Of a stretch of DNA of 64,000 nt, positions 9,329-19,031 are shown in pieces. Under the pieces are notes generated by a model. The model had not been told where the DNA came from. It ran no database searches and worked only from the letters and a program-made list of their open reading frames with translations. Each line of letters starts with the position of its first letter. Positions within the stretch are counted from its first letter, which is position 1. Position numbers and translations under genes: made by a program. Origin of the DNA: Thermotoga sp. Mc24 (GTDB lineage Bacteria > Thermotogota > Thermotogae > Thermotogales > Thermotogaceae). The stretch is taken from the NCBI RefSeq assembly GCF_000784835.1, contig NZ_JSFH01000009.1, positions 124,001-188,000 on the forward strand, written 5' to 3'.

Positions 9329-10315
9329 TTGAGAAAACTTTCAATCGTCTTTTTGATAGTCGTTTCCGCCATTGTTTTCTCCTGGAGCGGTCACGAGGGT
9401 TTGACCTACTACATCGTGAAAGATATTGTACCAGATGAAATGGTCGCCATCACACCGTACAACTATCAGGAAAACAGAGTTTACAATCTCTCAAAACTCG
9501 TTCTCGAGGATGTATGTGGTCAAAACACGATGTCGGCCTGGGAAGGAGCCATTTTGCCTCCAAATCCCCCTCCTGAAAACGGAAAGGTCCCCGCCTGGCA
9601 GATCCTAACCGTGTACTCTTCGGAGCCAGATTGGGGAATGGACCAAGGTCTCGATCTATCACCGTATCAGTTCCTCATAGGAAACAGTCAGGGTGTGCGC
9701 CACATGAAGTATCGAATCCTTGGCCTTGAATTCTTTGAAGCCGACAAAAGCTTTTACTACTTCCACGATATGGCGAAGGAAGCTTTTAGAAAGGGAGACA
9801 GATACTGGGGATACAGGTTCCTCGCCAGGGCTTTCCACTATATCGAAGATCTATCACAGCCCTATCACAACACTCCAGGTGAAACAGGAGAAATCTTCCA
9901 GGCACTCTTCGACAGATCCATCATGAAGATGTTGATGAACGCCCATTACGTGTACGATGATTATTTAGCGTATCTCATATACTCCGGAGATGAAGAAACG
10001 ATAAAGACGATCGAAGGAGCCACCCCCGTATTTTTGAAGTCCGAGTGGCACCTCGTTCAGGAAGTGAGAAAGCTCGCTTTATCGTACTTTCCAAAGGTCC
10101 ACAGAGAGATAAAGAAGGTCTTTGGAGAAAAACTGAAAGAAAGAACGGGTGATCTGGAAAGCTTCACCGTCGTCTCTGTTGAAGAGTTCAGAGAAGCGGA
10201 TCAAAGAGGGGGCCTCTCTCTTTTGAAGCGCTACACCCTTGAACTCATAGGGAAAGTATCATCGTATCTGAAGGGATACCTCATAGATTTTCTCAAGACC
10301 GTGAAATCTTTTTGA
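9329..10315 (+). CDS. Secreted zinc-dependent phospholipase C / P1 nuclease-like protein
   Basis: Predicted exported hydrolase of 328 residues. A signal peptide (RKLSIVFLIVVSAIVFS) ends just before W19. In the zinc phospholipase C / P1 nuclease superfamily the mature N-terminal Trp is itself a zinc ligand, followed by a His a few residues on, and here W19-S-G-H22 fits. The HxxxD motif with a later His appears as FHYIEDLSQPYHN, the second ligand group. The trinuclear zinc site is inferred from these matches. The start is TTG 9329 behind GGAGGTGA; an in-frame TTG at 9314 overlaps that site and is rejected. It converges on sufU with a 23-bp overlap. Confidence 0.82.
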   Translation: MRKLSIVFLIVVSAIVFSWSGHEGLTYYIVKDIVPDEMVAITPYNYQENRVYNLSKLVLEDVCGQNTMSAWEGAILPPNPPPENGKVPAWQILTVYSSEPDWGMDQGLDLSPYQFLIGNSQGVRHMKYRILGLEFFEADKSFYYFHDMAKEAFRKGDRYWGYRFLARAFHYIEDLSQPYHNTPGETGEIFQALFDRSIMKMLMNAHYVYDDYLAYLIYSGDEETIKTIEGATPVFLKSEWHLVQEVRKLALSYFPKVHREIKKVFGEKLKERTGDLESFTVVSVEEFREADQRGGLSLLKRYTLELIGKVSSYLKGYLIDFLKTVKSF

Positions 10316-10709
10316 GGGCTTCTTTCAAGGTTTTCCAGGCAAGAATGAAACATTTCACCCTTGCGGGGTAGTTCTTTATGTCCGACATGAGTGTTACGTT
10401 CTTCAGCTTTCCCTCATCGAAATTCTCACCCCGGCTCATTTTTTCTGCCTCTTCGATGAGGGGAATTATCTCTTCCACCCTTTCTCCGATGATCCTCTCC
10501 AGCATCAAAGAAGCCGAAGCCTGACTGATGACACATCCCATTCCCTCGAACTTGGCATCTTTCACAACACCGTCTTCCACTTTCAGGTAGAGTGTGATTT
10601 CATCGCCACAGGAGATGTTCTTTCCCTCTTCGATAACGGTGGCATCGTCCAGTTTTCCTCTGAATCTTTTGGAATTCGCGTAATCCAGGATGGCTTCCGA
10701 GTACATCAT
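10293..10709 (-). CDS. sufU: SUF system iron-sulfur scaffold SufU (IscU-like)
   Basis: Cytosolic IscU-fold protein, 138 residues, that accepts sulfur from SufS during Fe-S cluster assembly. The three conserved cysteines are in [16 protein letters not shown] and VKCFILAW, and the Asp after the first Cys is present. It starts at ATG 10709 (or 10706), overlapping the sufS TGA, and is the last gene of sufCBDSU. Its 3' end overlaps the convergent phospholipase gene by 23 bp. Confidence 0.92.
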   Translation of the reverse strand: MMYSEAILDYANSKRFRGKLDDATVIEEGKNISCGDEITLYLKVEDGVVKDAKFEGMGCVISQASASLMLERIIGERVEEIIPLIEEAEKMSRGENFDEGKLKNVTLMSDIKNYPARVKCFILAWKTLKEALKKISRS

Positions 10710-11947
10710 CTTGAAAACCACTCCCTTACTTTTTTCACACCTTCAACGAGAATTTTAACATCTTCTTCCGTGTTGTAGATGTAAAAACTGGCTCTACAGG
10801 TGGAATTTGGAAACTCAATCTGAGAGTGTTCTTTCAAAATACTCATCAGAGGCTGCGCACAGTGGTGTCCACTCCTTACGGCTATGCCAAATTCCTGATC
10901 GAGAATGTGGGCTACATCGTGTGGGTGTACTCCCTTTATATTGAACGAGACTATCCCGTGCTGTCTTTTGTCGAGAGGTCCGTAAATCTCCACTCCGTCG
11001 ATTTTCATCATCTCTTCCAGAGCCATCCGGGTGAGCTGTTCTATCTTTTCATGAACCGCATCGAAACCTATTTCCTTCAGATACCTCAAGGCTTCCCTGG
11101 ATGCGACTATATCTGCTATGTTCGGAGTTCCCGCTTCGAATTTGTAAGGTAATTCGTTGAATGTGACGTCTTCGAGGGACACTTTGTCGATCATCTCTCC
11201 TCCGTAGAGAAATGGTTCCATCTGTTCCAATAGCTCTTTCCTTCCGTAAAGTACACCGACACCAGTGGGGCCGAGCATCTTGTGAAGTGAAAAAGCGAGA
11301 AAATCTACTCCTATATCTTCCGGTTTCACCCGTTCATGAGGTACCAGCTGGGCGCCGTCCAAGAGAATGATGGAATTCGGAAAGACGTTCCTCAGTTCTT
11401 CAATGGGTATTCTCTGGCCGGTCACGTTGGAAAGGCCTGTTATGGCAACAACTTTTGGGTTTTTATTCATGTGTTTCAGCAGGTCGTCCATCTCGAGTGT
11501 CCCGAATCTTCCTGAGGGTCTGATGAAGCCGATTCTGTATCCGTGAAGTTTCGAAAGTCTGAGCCAGGGAACAAAATTCGCGTGGTGTTCCAGAAGCGAG
11601 ACCAGAACCAGATCGTCCTCTTTCAGAATACCACTCCTCAAAAGAGACACAACGACAAGATTTATGGCCATGGTGGTACCCGAGGTGAAGATTATCTCCT
11701 GGGGAGAAACCCCCAGGAACTCTGCAAATTCTTCTCTGGTTTCCTCGAGTTCGGTGGTGGCGCGCACGGCGAGAGTGTGGACAGCTCTGTGAACATTCGA
11801 GTAGCTGTTGTAGTAGAATTCTTCCAGTCTTTTCACAACCTGCTTTGGTTTCAATGTAGTGGCTGCGCTGTCCAGATAAACGATCCTTTTTCCATTAATC
11901 TTCATCTTCAAAGTTGGAAAGTCTTCATACAATCTTGTTGACAACAC
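10706..11947 (-). CDS. sufS: Cysteine desulfurase SufS
   Basis: PLP enzyme that takes sulfur from cysteine for the SUF pathway, 413 residues. The PLP lysine is in [13 protein letters not shown], and the catalytic Cys is in [10 protein letters not shown], the SufS (group II) arrangement. [13 protein letters not shown] near the N terminus is typical. The start I give is TTG 11947, 23 bp inside the end of sufD, with a weak AGAAGGTG site; the TTG five codons later is an alternative. Confidence 0.94.
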   Translation of the reverse strand: MLSTRLYEDFPTLKMKINGKRIVYLDSAATTLKPKQVVKRLEEFYYNSYSNVHRAVHTLAVRATTELEETREEFAEFLGVSPQEIIFTSGTTMAINLVVVSLLRSGILKEDDLVLVSLLEHHANFVPWLRLSKLHGYRIGFIRPSGRFGTLEMDDLLKHMNKNPKVVAITGLSNVTGQRIPIEELRNVFPNSIILLDGAQLVPHERVKPEDIGVDFLAFSLHKMLGPTGVGVLYGRKELLEQMEPFLYGGEMIDKVSLEDVTFNELPYKFEAGTPNIADIVASREALRYLKEIGFDAVHEKIEQLTRMALEEMMKIDGVEIYGPLDKRQHGIVSFNIKGVHPHDVAHILDQEFGIAVRSGHHCAQPLMSILKEHSQIEFPNSTCRASFYIYNTEEDVKILVEGVKKVREWFSR

Positions 11948-13031
11948 CTTCTACCTCTCCCTTCATTGACTCGTCCAGTTCGTCGAGCAGTTCGTTGAAC
12001 ACTCCCCGAACGATCAGTTTCTTGGCTTCTATCTCGTCAATACCTCTGGTCATCAGATAGAAGAGTTCGCCTTCGTCGAGAGAGGAGGAACTCGCGGAGT
12101 GTGAGGCGGTGACATCGTTCTCGTCCACCCAGAGACTCGGAATGGCATCCATTCGAGCCTCTGGAGAGAGAATGAGTGTGTGTTCTGTTTCTTCTGCGAC
12201 GATGTTCTTAGAACCCCTTTTCACATCCAGGATTCCGCGAAAAACGATCTTTCCTGCACCATCCACTACGCCGTTTCCCTTCAATTTCCCTTCGGCGTCT
12301 TCTCCCTCAAATCTCATAAGATAGAGCAAATCGGCTACTCCTGATCCGTTCTGGTAGAAGAACGACTTTATGTCTGCCTTGCTCGCTTTGTTCAATTTCA
12401 CAAGAATGTACCCCGCTTTTCTGTGACCGAACGCTTTGAAGTCTCTCAACGTGAGTCTTGCACCTTCTTCGAGAACGATGAACACGTTGTCGAAGGAAAA
12501 ATTCCCAAAAAAGTCCAGATTGAAGAACTTCAGCGATGCGTTCTTTTTCACCAAGATCCTCATCACCGTATTTCTGAATCGATCCGTGCTGGAGAGTTTG
12601 TAGATCTCCGCCTCTTTTTCGACGACCACAAGCACGTTTTCGATCCCGTCTCCGTCGAATCTCACCACGTGTTTTCCATCGCTGTATACTTTGAAATCCG
12701 TGAAGAACGTGTCTCCAAGAAGAACGAATTTCCTGTGAGTACCTTCGAAGTCCAGCTTTTCAAGGAGAGAGACATCAACGTCGAGATCTATCCGCTTGAA
12801 AGACAATTCCGGAAGAGCCATACCATCGAGATTACACCTTTTCCATCTTGGGAATCCCCATTCCCTGTACTCCTGGTATTTTTTCTTTCTCCACTCTCTC
12901 AGAAGATCACTGGTGTTTTCCAGGGCTTTCTCAAGCACTTCGTAGTCGTAATCGTTTTCGGAAAAAATCTGAGGAGTTTCCCAAACGACCGCTCTTTCAC
13001 CGTCATGTTCTATCACCAGAGTCTTTTCCAT
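11925..13031 (-). CDS. sufD: SufD, Fe-S assembly scaffold subunit
   Basis: SufB/SufD-fold protein of 368 residues that forms the SufBC2D scaffold with SufB and SufC. The C-terminal part has the family pattern: EAEEARM-like [18 protein letters not shown] followed by [19 protein letters not shown]. The middle is a beta-helix of regular hydrophobic repeats. GAGGTG precedes ATG 13031, which I prefer to the GTG at 13040 that sits inside the ribosome site. It is 10 bp downstream of sufB. Confidence 0.9.
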   Translation of the reverse strand: MEKTLVIEHDGERAVVWETPQIFSENDYDYEVLEKALENTSDLLREWRKKKYQEYREWGFPRWKRCNLDGMALPELSFKRIDLDVDVSLLEKLDFEGTHRKFVLLGDTFFTDFKVYSDGKHVVRFDGDGIENVLVVVEKEAEIYKLSSTDRFRNTVMRILVKKNASLKFFNLDFFGNFSFDNVFIVLEEGARLTLRDFKAFGHRKAGYILVKLNKASKADIKSFFYQNGSGVADLLYLMRFEGEDAEGKLKGNGVVDGAGKIVFRGILDVKRGSKNIVAEETEHTLILSPEARMDAIPSLWVDENDVTASHSASSSSLDEGELFYLMTRGIDEIEAKKLIVRGVFNELLDELDESMKGEVEGVVNKIV

Positions 13032-13041
13032 AATGAACACC

Positions 13042-14436
13042 TCACCCTATGCTCTTCTCTATTTCCAGTTCGAGTAACTTGTTCAACTCAACAGCGTATT
13101 CGAACGGGAGTTCTTTCACCACAGGTTCAACGAATCCTTTCACTATCATTGCTTTTGCTTCTTGTTCAGAGAGTCCCCTGCTCATTAGATAGAAGATCTG
13201 TTCTTCGCCTATTCTTCCGATCCTTGCCTCGTGTCCAACGTCTGCCTTGTCTGTTTCCACTTCTATGATCGGAACGGTATCACTCTTCGATCGATTGTCG
13301 AGCATCAAAGCTGCACACTCGACGGAGGCTTTGCTCTTTACGGCTTCCCTTGTAATCTTCAAAAGCCCTCTGTAGAAAGCCCAGCCTCCACCGAGAGAGA
13401 TGCTCTTTGCGCTAACGAGCGAACTCGTGTATGGAGCAAGATGAACAACTTTGGAACCAGTATCCATGTGCTGTCCCGGCCCTGCATAAGTGATGGACAT
13501 GCTCTCTGCCCTTGCACCTTTTCCCTTGAGTATGGTCATTGGATACAGCATTGTCTTCTGACTTCCCAGTGAGCCTGAGACCCAGGTCATCGATCCTTCT
13601 TCGTCGACTATCGATCTCTTCGTGTTGAGATTGTAGGTGTTCTTGCTCCAGTTCTGAATGGTGAGGTACTTGACTTTCGCACCTTTTTTGACGTATATTT
13701 CCACCATCCCAACGTGAAGATTGATGACGTTGTACCTTGGAGCAGAACAACCCTCTATGAAAGTGACTTCACTGCCTTCTTCAGCGACTATGATGGTGTG
13801 CTCGAACTGTCCCATACCGGGATTGCTCATCAGAAAATACGCCTGAAGCGGCATGGGAATTTTCACGCCCGCTGGGACATACAAAAAGGTTCCGCCGCTC
13901 CATATGGCTCCATGAAGTGCGGCGAACTTGTGATCGGTGATGGGAACGAGTTTCATGAAATACTTCTTCACAAGATCAGGGTACTCCCTAACAGCACTTT
14001 CCATATCGAGGAAGATAACGCCCAGCTTTTCAAGCTCTTTCTTCATGTTTTGATAGACGATCTCCGAGTCGAGCTGAGCTCCCACACCTGCGAGGTACTT
14101 TCTTTCCGCTTCCGGTATCCCGAGTTTATCGAAAGCCTCCTTCACTTCTTCTGGAACTTCGTCCCAGGAGGTACCCTTCTTTGCGTCAGGCTTTATGTAG
14201 GAAACTATCTTTCCGAGATCGAGGCCGGATATGTCCACACCGAATCTGGGATTGTGCCACTCGCTGAACACTTTGAGTGACTCTAATCTGTGCTTCAACA
14301 TCCACTCCGGTTCATCTTTCGCACGGGATATCTCTTTTATCAGCTTCTCGTCGAGACCGGGGGGTGCTTTGTAGGCGGTCTTCACCTTCGGTACAAAATC
14401 GAACCGGGAATCGTCAATTATCAGTCTTTCCATCAT
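13042..14436 (-). CDS. sufB: SufB, Fe-S cluster scaffold protein
   Basis: Core scaffold of the SufBCD complex, 464 residues. Typical SufB segments are visible: GVDISGLDLGKIVSYIKP, WSGGTFLYVPAGVKIPMPL, FIEGCSAPRYNVINLHVG and VGHEARIGRIGEEQIFYLMS. Cys residues are in EGCSAP and VECAALM. ATG 14436 overlaps the sufC TGA (ATGA) with GGAGGG upstream. Confidence 0.96.
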   Translation of the reverse strand: MMERLIIDDSRFDFVPKVKTAYKAPPGLDEKLIKEISRAKDEPEWMLKHRLESLKVFSEWHNPRFGVDISGLDLGKIVSYIKPDAKKGTSWDEVPEEVKEAFDKLGIPEAERKYLAGVGAQLDSEIVYQNMKKELEKLGVIFLDMESAVREYPDLVKKYFMKLVPITDHKFAALHGAIWSGGTFLYVPAGVKIPMPLQAYFLMSNPGMGQFEHTIIVAEEGSEVTFIEGCSAPRYNVINLHVGMVEIYVKKGAKVKYLTIQNWSKNTYNLNTKRSIVDEEGSMTWVSGSLGSQKTMLYPMTILKGKGARAESMSITYAGPGQHMDTGSKVVHLAPYTSSLVSAKSISLGGGWAFYRGLLKITREAVKSKASVECAALMLDNRSKSDTVPIIEVETDKADVGHEARIGRIGEEQIFYLMSRGLSEQEAKAMIVKGFVEPVVKELPFEYAVELNKLLELEIEKSIG

Positions 14437-15173
14437 CTCACACCCTCCAGGGAGTAGCCCTTTTCCTCTATTTCATCTGCCAGCTCCGGACCGCCGCTTG
14501 TGATTATGTGTCCATCCACATAAACGTGAACCCTGTCTATTCTCTTCAAATGATCGAGAAGCCTCTTGTAGTGTGTGATGATGAGAAGGGTCACTCCCTC
14601 TTCGTTCAGTCTGGCTATCAAGTTCGCTATCGATCTCAACGCGTCAACGTCGAGACCCGAGTCTATCTCATCGAGGATGAGCAGTTTCGGTCGTAGGAAA
14701 AGACTCTGAAGAATCTCGGACCTTTTCCTTTCCCCACCAGAGAATCCGACGTTCAGGTACCTTTCGAGGAAATTTTTGTCTAAACCAAGTTTTTCGGCAG
14801 TTTCTTCGAGTTCTTTTCTCAACTCCAGATAGTTTTTATCCTCTCCGTGAATTCTTCTGTGGGCTGTGATGAGAAACTGAGAAAGTTTCACTCCTTCGAC
14901 TTCGTATGGATTCTGAAAAGTCATCATTATACCGAGTCTTGCTCTCTCGTTCGTGGGCAGATCCTTTATAGACCTCCCTTCAAAAAAGATGTCTCCTTCT
15001 GTTACAATGTACCTGGGATTTCCCATGATGACGTTCGCGAGGGTCGATTTCCCGCTACCGTTTGGACCCATGAGAACGTGTACTTCTCCATTTTTTATCT
15101 CCAGATTCACACCCTTCAATATTTCCTTGTCTTCGTCTCTCAGCTTTGCGTGCAGATCCACAATCCTGAGCAT
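14433..15173 (-). CDS. sufC: SufC, ABC-type ATPase of the SUF system
   Basis: Cytosolic ATPase subunit that drives conformational change of SufBD, 246 residues. Walker A GPNGSGKSTLA is near residue 36, the signature NVGFSGGERKRSEILQ is near 140, and Walker B LLILDEIDSGLD follows. It is the first gene of the sufCBDSU operon, with GAGGAGGGA before ATG 15173 and a -10 TATAAT about 30 bp further upstream. Confidence 0.96.
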   Translation of the reverse strand: MLRIVDLHAKLRDEDKEILKGVNLEIKNGEVHVLMGPNGSGKSTLANVIMGNPRYIVTEGDIFFEGRSIKDLPTNERARLGIMMTFQNPYEVEGVKLSQFLITAHRRIHGEDKNYLELRKELEETAEKLGLDKNFLERYLNVGFSGGERKRSEILQSLFLRPKLLILDEIDSGLDVDALRSIANLIARLNEEGVTLLIITHYKRLLDHLKRIDRVHVYVDGHIITSGGPELADEIEEKGYSLEGVR

Positions 15174-15204
15174 TTCGTTCCCTCCTCTTATGTTTTCCTA
15201 ATTG

Positions 15205-15213
15205 ATTATAACA
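15205..15213 (-). promoter_or_regulatory. Extended -10 promoter of the suf operon
   Basis: Minus strand TGT-TATAAT with the hexamer at 15205-15210, 32 bases before the sufC ATG. No good -35 is seen, as expected for an extended -10 promoter. Confidence 0.65.
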
Positions 15214-15276
15214 CATGCACGGTTATTATGAAGAAGTTCTGAATTTTGTAAGGTTGAAATAATCTTTCTGTCGATG

Positions 15277-15285
15277 TGGTATAAT
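15277..15285 (+). promoter_or_regulatory. Extended -10 promoter of tRNA-Leu
   Basis: TGG-TATAAT with the hexamer at 15280-15285, ten bases before the tRNA. A TTGAAA at 15254 is three bases too far for an ideal -35. Confidence 0.65.
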
Positions 15286-15295
15286 AAAAAAATGA

Positions 15296-15385
15296 GCCGG
15301 GGTGGCGGAATTGGCAGACGCAGCGGACTTAAAATCCGCTGGGGTTTATAACCCCGTGTCGGTTCGAGTCCGATCCCCGGCACCA
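15296..15385 (+). tRNA. tRNA-Leu (anticodon TAA)
   Basis: Class II tRNA of 90 bases with a long variable arm (TGGGGTTTATAACCCCG) and encoded CCA. The acceptor is GCCGGGG/CCCCGGC with discriminator A. The anticodon loop CTTAAAA gives TAA. Confidence 0.97.
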
Positions 15386-15388
15386 TCC

Positions 15389-15420
15389 GGGCACCTCCAA
15401 AAAGGTGCCCTTCTTCTTTG
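15389..15420 (+). terminator. Rho-independent terminator of tRNA-Leu
   Basis: Stem GGGCACCT (15389-15396) / AGGTGCCC (15403-15410) followed by TTCTTCTTT. It sits three bases after the tRNA and 25 bases before the next start codon. Confidence 0.8.
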
Positions 15421-15434
15421 AGGAGGGAGCGAAC

Positions 15435-15808
15435 ATGAGAGTTGAACTCCTCTTTGAAAGTGGAAAATGTGTGATAGATCTCAATGAGGAATACGAGGTC
15501 GTCAAATTGTTGAAGGAAAAAATTCCATTCGAAAGTGTCGTGAACACTTGGGGCGAGGAGATATACTTCTCAACTCCTGTGAACGTTCAGAAGATGGAAA
15601 ACCCAAGGGAAGTAGTTGAGGTAGGGGACGTTGGATACTGGCCTCCGGAAAAGCGCTGTGTCTGTTCTTTGGGAAAACTCCCATGAGCGATGACAAAATT
15701 CAACCAGCGAGTGCTGTAAACGTGATAGGAAAGATCGTGGAAGGGCTGGAAGATCTGAAAAAAATAAAAGACGGCGAGAAGGTCGCCGTCAGATTTGCAT
15801 CCTCATGA
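15435..15808 (+). pseudogene. Cyclophilin-like (DUF369-type) protein, broken by a one-base deletion
   Basis: From ATG 15435 (site AGGAGGG) the frame reads [20 protein letters not shown] and stays family-like to DVGYWPP. It then shifts at about 15647 and stops at 15686. Restoring one G (CCG GGA AAA in place of CCG GAA AAG) gives an uninterrupted 124-residue protein ending VAVRFASS at TGA 15806-15808. That is the length I remember for the T. maritima homologue, whose structure is cyclophilin-like. The downstream part keeps normal codons, so the lesion is recent or a sequencing error. The biochemical function of the family is not established. The restored 3' end overlaps fliE tail to tail. Confidence 0.85.
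15757..15790 (-). terminator. Terminator of the flgBC-fliE group, inside the opposing gene
   Basis: Perfect 8-bp stem GACGGCGA (15770-15777) / TCGCCGTC (15783-15790). On the minus strand it is followed by TTTTATTTTTTTC. It contains the last bases of fliE and lies within the restored 3' coding region of the convergent cyclophilin-like gene. Confidence 0.8.
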
Positions 15809-16076
15809 TGTCTCTGTAAGCTTCCACGATTCTGTTTCTTACTTCGACGGTGAGCCTCAACGCTATGGAAGCCTTCTCGGCTTCTATTATAACCTCGTGT
15901 ATGTTGCTTATCCTGCCCTGGGCGAAATCATCCGCTGCCTTCTCGGCTTTCTTCTGTATGTCGTTTACCTTTTCCAGGGCTTCTTTCAGCGCTTCTGAAA
16001 AGTTGTTTTCATTTTTCTTTTGAGTCTTTCCACTCTGGCTCAAAGGGCCGAGCCCCTCTATCCTGTCAACCATCAC
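15789..16076 (-). CDS. fliE: Flagellar hook-basal body complex protein FliE
   Basis: Small rod-adapter protein (95 residues) linking the MS ring to the proximal rod. The C-terminal half is typical of Fli[21 protein letters not shown] then [14 protein letters not shown]. The N-terminal part contains a lysine/asparagine-rich linker. It follows flgC by 3 bp in the usual flgB-flgC-fliE order, and its stop codon lies in a terminator stem. Confidence 0.93.
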   Translation of the reverse strand: MMVDRIEGLGPLSQSGKTQKKNENNFSEALKEALEKVNDIQKKAEKAADDFAQGRISNIHEVIIEAEKASIALRLTVEVRNRIVEAYRDIMRMQI

Positions 16077-16079
16077 CCA

Positions 16080-16502
16080 TTACCCCCTTCCTATCTGAAG
16101 GGCGCTGTTCACCATAGCCTTTGTCACATTGAAAGCCGCCACGTTCGCATCGTATGCTCTCTGCGCGTTTATTAGATCCACCATTTCTCTAACGATATTC
16201 ACGTTGGGCATCCTCACGTATCCGTTCTCATCCGCGTCAGGGTGTGCGGGATCGTACACGAGTCTGAACGGTGAAGGGTCTTCCTCTATTTTTACAACTT
16301 TCACCCCAGCGCTTTCTATTTTACCATTTGGTGTTCTTCTCAGATACTCGGCGAACACAGGTACCTTCCTCCTGTAAGGTTCTCCTGTTTCAGTTCTGGT
16401 GGTTTCAGCGTTCGCTATGTTTGTTGAGACGATCTCGACTCTGAGTCTCTGAGCGGACATTCCAGTTGCGCTGATGTTCATGATCTCGAATTCGCTCATC
16501 AT
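16080..16502 (-). CDS. flgC: Flagellar basal-body rod protein FlgC
   Basis: Proximal rod subunit, 140 residues. The N-terminal rod motif is NISATGMSAQRLRVEIVSTN then IANAETTRT. The C-terminal helix VREMVDLINAQRAYDANVAA is the usual polymerisation segment. ATG 16502 overlaps the flgB stop (ATGA). Confidence 0.94.
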   Translation of the reverse strand: MMSEFEIMNISATGMSAQRLRVEIVSTNIANAETTRTETGEPYRRKVPVFAEYLRRTPNGKIESAGVKVVKIEEDPSPFRLVYDPAHPDADENGYVRMPNVNIVREMVDLINAQRAYDANVAAFNVTKAMVNSALQIGRG

Positions 16503-16882
16503 CTGACACCCCTCAGTACAGCATTGTACCTATCTATGTTCATCGACATGAGCCTGGAGAGCACCTGATACCTGAGTCCGTTCTTCACAAGCTGGACCAT
16601 CTCGTAATCGATATCAACGTTGTTTCCATCGTTTCTCATGGTGGTTGTGTTGTCCACAAGAACACGTGGTTCTACGACACTCTTTGAACCGATGAGGTGC
16701 TTTTCGTTTGTCTTCGAAAGCTTCAGTTTCATTTCTGATTCCTTCAAGAGTTCCTCGAATGCCACGTATTTTCTCTTGTAACCGGGTGTGCTCACGTTCG
16801 CTATGTTCAGTGAGTGAACGTTCTGTCTCAAAAGAGCAACGTCCATCGCCTGTTTTAGCGTGTAGAAGTTCGAGTTGAACAT
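16499..16882 (-). CDS. flgB: Flagellar basal-body rod protein FlgB
   Basis: Proximal rod subunit, 127 residues. The N-terminal signature LLRQNVHSLNIANVSTPGYK matches the ANxxTPGY rod motif. The frame extends two codons to a GTG at 16888, but GGAGGTG followed by seven bases fits ATG 16882. It is first of flgB-flgC-fliE and lies 16 bp after prfA. Confidence 0.93.
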   Translation of the reverse strand: MFNSNFYTLKQAMDVALLRQNVHSLNIANVSTPGYKRKYVAFEELLKESEMKLKLSKTNEKHLIGSKSVVEPRVLVDNTTTMRNDGNNVDIDYEMVQLVKNGLRYQVLSRLMSMNIDRYNAVLRGVR

Positions 16883-16898
16883 CTTCACACCTCCACTA

Positions 16899-17927
16899 TT
16901 ACTTTTCTTCGACTGAGGCTCCGATTCCTAAAACTTCCTCGAGGTTGTTTTCTATGTCGTGTTCTATGAGCTTCGATATGATTTCGTCCAGGTCTCCATC
17001 GAGGATCTCCTGCAGTCTGTAAGAGGTGTAGTTTATTCTGTGATCCGTAACTCTGTTCTGGGGGAAGTTGTAAGTTCTGATTTTTTCACTTCTCTCACCG
17101 GTTCCTATCTGCGATTTTCTCTTCTGTGAGATTTCCCTTTCTTTTTGTTCTTTCTGTAACTGATAGAGTCTTGCCCTGAGGATCCTCAAAGCGGTTTGCC
17201 TGTTCTGATACTGAGATCTTTCGTTCTGACACGACACCACTATTCCCGTTGGAATATGTGTGATCCTTACAGCGGATTCGGTCTTGTTGACGTACTGTCC
17301 ACCGTGTCCCGATGCCCTGAAAGTTTCTATCTTCAAGTCTTCCGGCCTGATTTCTATATCCTTTTCTTCAATCTCTGGAAGAACGGCAACGGTAGCGGTG
17401 GACGTATGGATCCTCCCTCCAGACTCCGTGACAGGAATTCTCTGTACTCGATGAACACCGCTTTCGTACTTCAGTATACCGTAAGCGTTCTTTCCTTTTA
17501 CGAAGAAGACCACTTCCCTTATTCCACCGAGATCTGTTTCGTGGATTTCAGCGACTTCGAGGTTCCAGCCTTTTCTTTCTGCGTACCTGGTGTACATTCT
17601 GAACAGATCCCGTGCGAAGAGAGCGGCTTCTTCTCCACCTGCGCCGGGTCTGATTTCTACGATTGCTTTATCACCCACTTCTGAAGAAAGAAGCAAGAGA
17701 AGTTCTTGATAGAGCTGATCGAGTTCTTTCTCGTACTTTTCTATCTCCAGTTCATTTTCTCCTTCTTCTCTCAAGAGTTCGATGAACTCCTGAGTTTCTT
17801 TTATTCTGTTTGCGATGTTCTCTATTTCTTCTATCTTTGCGTATTCTATCCCGTAGTTCTTCATCTGTTCGGGAGTCAGATCTGGCCTGGCGAGGAGCTT
17901 TTCGATCTCTTTTTTCTTTTCTTTCAC
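16899..17927 (-). CDS. prfA: Peptide chain release factor 1
   Basis: Recognises UAA and UAG stop codons and triggers peptide release. It is 342 residues. The codon-recognition tripeptide is PVT in [20 protein letters not shown], and the catalytic GGQ is in [18 protein letters not shown]. The N-terminal third is a charged helical domain. The start is a GTG at 17927 with no obvious ribosome site, so translation may depend on coupling with pilT 17 bp upstream. Confidence 0.95.
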   Translation of the reverse strand: MKEKKKEIEKLLARPDLTPEQMKNYGIEYAKIEEIENIANRIKETQEFIELLREEGENELEIEKYEKELDQLYQELLLLLSSEVGDKAIVEIRPGAGGEEAALFARDLFRMYTRYAERKGWNLEVAEIHETDLGGIREVVFFVKGKNAYGILKYESGVHRVQRIPVTESGGRIHTSTATVAVLPEIEEKDIEIRPEDLKIETFRASGHGGQYVNKTESAVRITHIPTGIVVSCQNERSQYQNRQTALRILRARLYQLQKEQKEREISQKRKSQIGTGERSEKIRTYNFPQNRVTDHRINYTSYRLQEILDGDLDEIISKLIEHDIENNLEEVLGIGASVEEK

Positions 17928-17944
17928 TATCGAGGAGATCTTCT

Positions 17945-19027
17945 CTACGAGGGCTTCATTCCTAATCTTCGAGCCACCTCCTCATGGTTCCTGGCAAACT
18001 GCAGAGCGGATTCTAAGGATATATCACCTTTGAGTGCCGCTTTCACGAGTGCGTCATCGAAGAGAACCATTCCGTGCCTTGCACCAGCCTGTATCAGAGA
18101 TTCGAGCTGGTGGATCTTGTTCTCTCTTATCAGGTTCCTCACGGCAGGAGTTCCCACCATGATCTCCAGGATCGGAGTAAAACCTATTCCGTTGGCCTTC
18201 GGGACAAGCCTCTGATAAATCACGGCGATCAAGGTGTTCGCAAGCTGAAGAGCGATCTGTCTTTGTTGATGTGCCGGGAAAACATCTATGATTCTCTCGG
18301 GTGCGGAAGCTGCAGAGTTCGTGTGAACCGTGGCAAGGACAAGATGTCCTGTTTCCGCCGCGGTGAGAGCGAGAGCCATTGTTTCAAGGTCTCTCATTTC
18401 TCCCACGAGGATCACATCCGGGTCCTGCCTCAGAGCGTACTTCAGTCCGTTGTAGAAAGAGTCCGTGTCTGAACCGAGTTCTCTCTGGTGAATCACGGAT
18501 TTCTTGTTTGTGAAAACGTATTCTATCGGGTCTTCTATCGTTATTATGTGGTATGGGAAATTTTCGTTGATGTGATCTATCATGGCGGCGAGTGTGGTGG
18601 ATTTTCCGCTTCCTGTGGGACCAGCCACCAATATCAAGCCGTACTTTCTCTCAACGAATGTTTTCAAGATCTCTGGTAGTCCCAGTTCCTGGAAAGTTCT
18701 GATCTTTTTTGGTATCAACCTGAAAGCGAGAGCGGGGTTTTTTCTCTCGTAATAGAGGTTTCCCCTCACCCTTATCGCTTCTGCCACGGTGAAGGAAAAA
18801 TCCACTTCTTTCGTTTTAGGTGGGAACGGCTGTCCGATCTCAGCGAACAGATCTTTCAGGGCGTTCATTATGGTCTCTTTTGTGAGTTTTCCGTACTTTT
18901 CCTGAGGTACAAGGTCCCCATCTATACGGTAATAAGGAGGGCAACCCACCGAAATGTGCACGTCGGTTGCCCTCAAACCGTACGCTTCTGTGATGATCTT
19001 CAGAAAAGAAACTTTCATGTCTTCCAC
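17945..19027 (-). CDS. pilT: Type IV pilus retraction ATPase PilT
   Basis: Hexameric cytoplasmic ATPase of the GspE/PilT family, 360 residues. Walker [11 protein letters not shown] is near residue 131, the Asp box [11 protein letters not shown] follows, and Walker B is [15 protein letters not shown]. The His box is [14 protein letters not shown]. The AIRNLIRE-type C-terminal segment (VRNLIRENK) favours PilT over PilB. It lies 4 bp after ileS; no pilin gene is in the window. Confidence 0.92.
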   Translation of the reverse strand: MEDMKVSFLKIITEAYGLRATDVHISVGCPPYYRIDGDLVPQEKYGKLTKETIMNALKDLFAEIGQPFPPKTKEVDFSFTVAEAIRVRGNLYYERKNPALAFRLIPKKIRTFQELGLPEILKTFVERKYGLILVAGPTGSGKSTTLAAMIDHINENFPYHIITIEDPIEYVFTNKKSVIHQRELGSDTDSFYNGLKYALRQDPDVILVGEMRDLETMALALTAAETGHLVLATVHTNSAASAPERIIDVFPAHQQRQIALQLANTLIAVIYQRLVPKANGIGFTPILEIMVGTPAVRNLIRENKIHQLESLIQAGARHGMVLFDDALVKAALKGDISLESALQFARNHEEVARRLGMKPS

Positions 19028-19031
19028 GCTG

